DNA from: Saccoglossus kowalevskii
Lineage: Eukaryota > Hemichordata > Enteropneusta > Harrimaniidae
DNA: 24,100 nucleotides
Direction: 5' to 3'
NCBI RefSeq assembly: GCF_000003605.2
Contig: NW_003144815.1
Location: 4,547-28,646 of the forward strand
The position numbers and the translations under genes are program-made. The notes beneath the pieces were generated by a model, which was not told the origin of the DNA, ran no database searches, and saw only the letters and a list, made by a program, of their open reading frames with translations. This document shows positions 21,717 through 24,100 of the stretch, in pieces; the first letter of the stretch is position 1; each line of letters opens with the position of its first letter.

Positions 21717-21789
21717 CTGGCTACGTGTTAAAATGGTTATGAATTCATTTTGCATAAGTACGTACATAACCGACCAATCGTGGACTTTA

Positions 21790-21893
21790 TTTTGCATGCA
21801 GGTAAGGTATACCTACAGACATAACTGTGGACATTATGCTTAAACTTATGTACTAAGACGTTAGTTAACATTTAATATCAGGCAATGCATTGG
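21790..21893 (+). repeat. 104-bp segment copy 14 (subfamily B)
   Basis: GCTTAAACTT and AAGACGTTAG. No difference from copy 13 was noticed by eye. It ends the long segment-free stretch. Confidence 0.97.
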
Positions 21894-22781
21894 TTCATTA
21901 CCCTGGCTACGTGTTAAAATGGTTATGAATTCACTCTGGATAAGTACGTACAAAACCGACCAATCGTGGACTTTAATTCAATGTGTTGGTCAGGGTTTTG
22001 ACCCTGTGTATTTTTCGGTGGGTACCGTTTAATTTCACTATCCTGGCTATGTGTTAAAATGGGTATGAATTCATTTTGGATGAATACGTACATAACCGAC
22101 CAATCGTGGACTTTAATTCAATATGTTGGTCAGGGTTCTGATCCTGTGTATTTTTCGGTGGGTTCCGTTTAATTTCACTACCCTGGCTACGCGTTAAAAT
22201 GGTTATGAATTCATTTTGGATAAGTACGTACATACAACCGACCAATCGTGGACTTTAATTCAATGTGTTGGTCAGGGTTCTGACCCTGTGTATTTTTCGG
22301 TGGGTACCGTTTAATTTCACTACCCTGGCTACGCGTTAAAATGGTTATGAATTCATTTTGGATAAGTACGTACATAACCGACCAATCGTGGACTTTAATT
22401 CAATGTGTTGGTCAGGGTTCTGACCCTGTGTATTTTTCGGTGGGTACCGTTTAATTTCACTACCCTGGCTACATATTAAAAGGGTTATGAATTCATTTTG
22501 CATAAGTACGTACATAACCGACCAATCGTGGACTTTAATTCAATGTGTTGGTCAGGGTTCTGACCCTGTGTATTTTTCGGTGGGTACCGTTTAATTTCAC
22601 TGCCCTGGCTACGTGTTAAAATGGTTATGAATTCATTTTGCATAAGTACGTACATAACCGACCAATCATGGACTTTATTTTGCATGCAGGTAAGGTATAC
22701 CTACAGACATAACTGTGGACATTATGTTTATACTTATGTACTATGACGTTAGTTAACATTTCATATCAGGCAATGCATTGG
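21894..22781 (+). repeat. Higher-order block, 6 monomers
   Basis: Order: CACTCTGG with ACAAAACC and GGTTTTGACC; CTATGTG with GGATGAATACG, AATATG, GATCCTG and GGGTTCCG; CTACGCG with a two-base insertion (CATACAACCG); CTACGCG; CTACATATTAAAAGGG with GCATAAG; CTGCCCTGG with GCATAAG, AATCATGG and the segment. The GGATGAATACG / GGGTTCCG unit has a counterpart at the end of the window. Confidence 0.84.
22678..22781 (+). repeat. 104-bp segment copy 15 (subfamily C)
   Basis: Same linked changes as copy 10 (GTTTATAC, ACTATGACG, TTTCATATC), with the same flanking monomer types on both sides. This points to a block duplication rather than independent mutation. Confidence 0.97.
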
Positions 22782-22989
22782 TTCATTACCCTGGCTACGT
22801 GTTAAAATGGTTATGAATTCACTGTGGATAAGTACGTACATAACCGACCAATCGTGGACTTTAATTCAATGTGTTGGTCAGGGTTCTGACCCTGTGTATT
22901 TTTCGGTGGGTACCGTTTAATTTCACTATCCTGGCTACGTGTTAAAATGGTTATGAATTCACTCTGGATAAGTACGTACATAACCGACC

Positions 22990-23205
22990 AATCGTGACTT
23001 TATTCAATGTGTTGGTCAGGGTCTGACCCTGTGTATTTTCGTGGGTACCATTTAATTTCACTACCCTGGCTACGTGTTAAAATGGTTATGAATCATTTGG
23101 ATAAGTACGTTACATAACCGACCAATCGTGGACTTTAATTCAATGTGTTGGTCAGGGTTCTGACCCTGTGTATTTTTCCGGTGGGTACCGTTTAATTTCT
23201 ATACC
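22990..23205 (+). other. Patch of mixed one-base indels
   Basis: Many indels within about 215 bp: TCGTGACTTTATTC, GGGTCTGACC, TATTTTCGTGGG, GAATCATTTGG, ACGTTACAT, TTTTTCCGG and TTTCTATACC. Most change homopolymer or dinucleotide runs. This is the densest such patch in the window and includes the loss of one EcoRI site. Confidence 0.72.
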
Positions 23206-23278
23206 CTGGCTACGTGTTAAAATGGTTATGAATTCATTTTGGATAAGTACGTACATAACCGACCAATCGTGGACTTTA

Positions 23279-23382
23279 TTTTGCATGCAGGTAAGGTATA
23301 CCTACAGACATAACTGTGGACATTATGCTTAAACTTATGTACTAAGATGTTAGTTAACATTTAATATCAGGCAATGCATTGG
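23279..23382 (+). repeat. 104-bp segment copy 16 (subfamily B)
   Basis: GCTTAAACTT with AAGATGTTAG, as in copy 12. The monomer before it is of the TTTTGGATAAG type, unlike nearly all others, which are TTTTGCATAAG (copy 11 has TTTTGTATAAG). Confidence 0.97.
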
Positions 23383-24100
23383 TTCATTACCCTGGCTACG
23401 TGTTAAAATGGTTATGAATTCACTCTGGATAAGTACGTACATAACCGACCAATCGTGGACTTTAATTCAATGTGTTGGTCAGGGTTCTGACCCTGTGTAT
23501 TTTTCGGTGGGTACCGTTTAATTTCACTATCCTGGCTACGTGTTAAAATGGTTATGAATTCACTCTGGATAAGTACGTACAAAACCGACCAATCGTGGAC
23601 TTTAATTCAATGTGTTGGTCAGGGTTCTGACCCTGTGTATTTTTCGGTGGGTACCGTTTAATTTCACTATCCTGGCTATGTGTTAAAATGGTTATGAATT
23701 CATTTTGGATAAGTACGTACATAACCGACCAATCGTGGACTTTAATTCAATGTGTTGGTCAGGGTTCTGACCCTGTGTATTTTTTGGTGGGTACCGTTTA
23801 ATTTCACTACCCTGGCTACGCGTTAAAATGGTTATGAATTCATTTTGGATAAGTACGTACATAACCGACCAATCGTGGACTTTAATTCAATGTGTTGGTC
23901 AGGGTTCTGACTCTGTGTATTTTTCGGTGGGTACCGTTTAATTTCACTACCCTGGCTACGCGTTAAAATGGTTATGAATTCATTTTGGATGAATACGTAC
24001 ATAACCGACCAATCGTGGACTTTAATTCAATATGTTGGTCAGGGTTCTGACCCTGTGTAATTTTCGGTGGGTTCCGTTTAATTTCACTACCCTGGCTACA
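23383..24100 (+). repeat. Partial higher-order block at the right edge
   Basis: Order: CACTCTGG; TCCTGG with CACTCTGG and ACAAAACC; CTATGTG followed by TTTTTTGGTGG; CTACGCG with GACTCTG; CTACGCG with GGATGAATACG, AATATG, GTGTAATTTT and GGGTTCCG. The block is cut by the end of the window. The ACAAAACC unit resembles one near 15620 and the last unit resembles one near 22075-22165. Confidence 0.83.

Larger units (their letters stand above)
15424..21893 (+). repeat. Long block of about 46 monomers without internal segments
   Basis: The first two units have CACTCTGG, then ordinary units follow until segment copy 14. It contains a 124-bp deleted monomer (17356-17479), a near-identical doublet (about 19190-19470) and an 1120-bp higher-order repeat (20037 onward). 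Runs of CTACGCG units (about 17520-17830) and TCCTGG units (about 19475-20050) indicate local single-monomer homogenisation. Confidence 0.9.
22782..23382 (+). repeat. Higher-order block, 4 monomers, indel-rich
   Basis: Order: CACTGTGG; TCCTGG with CACTCTGG; TACCATTT unit; GGATAAG unit with the segment. The first three units match those after segment copy 10. The length is five bases short of four units because of many one-base indels at 22990-23205. Confidence 0.84.
10590..24100 (+). repeat. Satellite array, 140-bp monomer, right contig part
   Basis: The same 140-bp satellite, in the same orientation as left of the gap, continues to the last base of the window, so neither edge of the array is in view. 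Segment-bearing blocks occupy 10590-15423 and 21790-24100. A segment-free stretch of about 46 monomers lies between. Overall monomer divergence is low, usually a few substitutions per unit, which indicates active homogenisation by unequal exchange or gene conversion. Confidence 0.99.

Noticed and set aside
1..24100. CRISPR array (regular direct repeats).
   Set aside because: The whole 140-bp unit is repeated with no unique spacers, and unit length and similarity fit a satellite.

Overview
The whole window is one satellite DNA array. A monomer of about 140 bp (about 40% GC by hand count) repeats head to tail on the same strand from the first base to the last. It is interrupted only by a 50-base run of N at 10540-10589. 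I see no protein-coding gene, rRNA, tRNA, CRISPR array or transposon. The pattern (over 160 short tandem monomers, higher-order repeat blocks, CpG-decay variants, an N-filled gap) points to eukaryotic constitutive heterochromatin such as a centromeric, pericentromeric or subtelomeric satellite. I do not recognise the family and cannot name the organism.

Monomer anatomy, with position 1 at the gtgtattttt landmark: a GGTACC site near 17-22, the CACTACCCTGGCTACG block near 31-46, a 10-bp perfect palindrome ATGAATTCAT at 60-69, an 8-bp palindrome GTACGTAC at 79-86, the CGTGGACTTTA block at 100-110, and two overlapping, mutually exclusive hairpins at 123-141. Most monomers differ by a few substitutions. 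Many of these are CG to TG or CA changes.

A second component is a 104-bp segment, present as 15 complete copies and one copy cut by the gap. Each copy replaces about 57 bp of a monomer and makes a unit of about 186 bp. Its two junctions are at the same bases in every complete copy, so it arose once and was amplified with the array. Parts of it align in order with the ordinary monomer, so it looks like an old, diverged and rearranged monomer rather than a foreign insert.

Layout: 1-1789 holds ordinary monomers, including a divergent subfamily at about 771-1340. From 1790 to 10539 the 104-bp segment recurs every 5 to 14 monomers. Here an 8-monomer higher-order repeat of about 1166 bp can be recognised, with 5-, 6- and 7-monomer deletion derivatives. 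After the gap (10590-15423) blocks of 4, 7, 14 and 8 monomers carry other segment subfamilies. From 15424 to 21789 there are about 46 monomers with no segment, including an independent 1120-bp higher-order repeat. From 21790 to the end short segment-bearing blocks return, one of them a copy of a block 11.5 kb upstream. Three short patches dense in one-base indels look like consensus errors.

Nothing here works as a gene system. What is biologically interesting is the evolutionary structure of the array, the conserved dyad symmetries, and the signature of CpG methylation.
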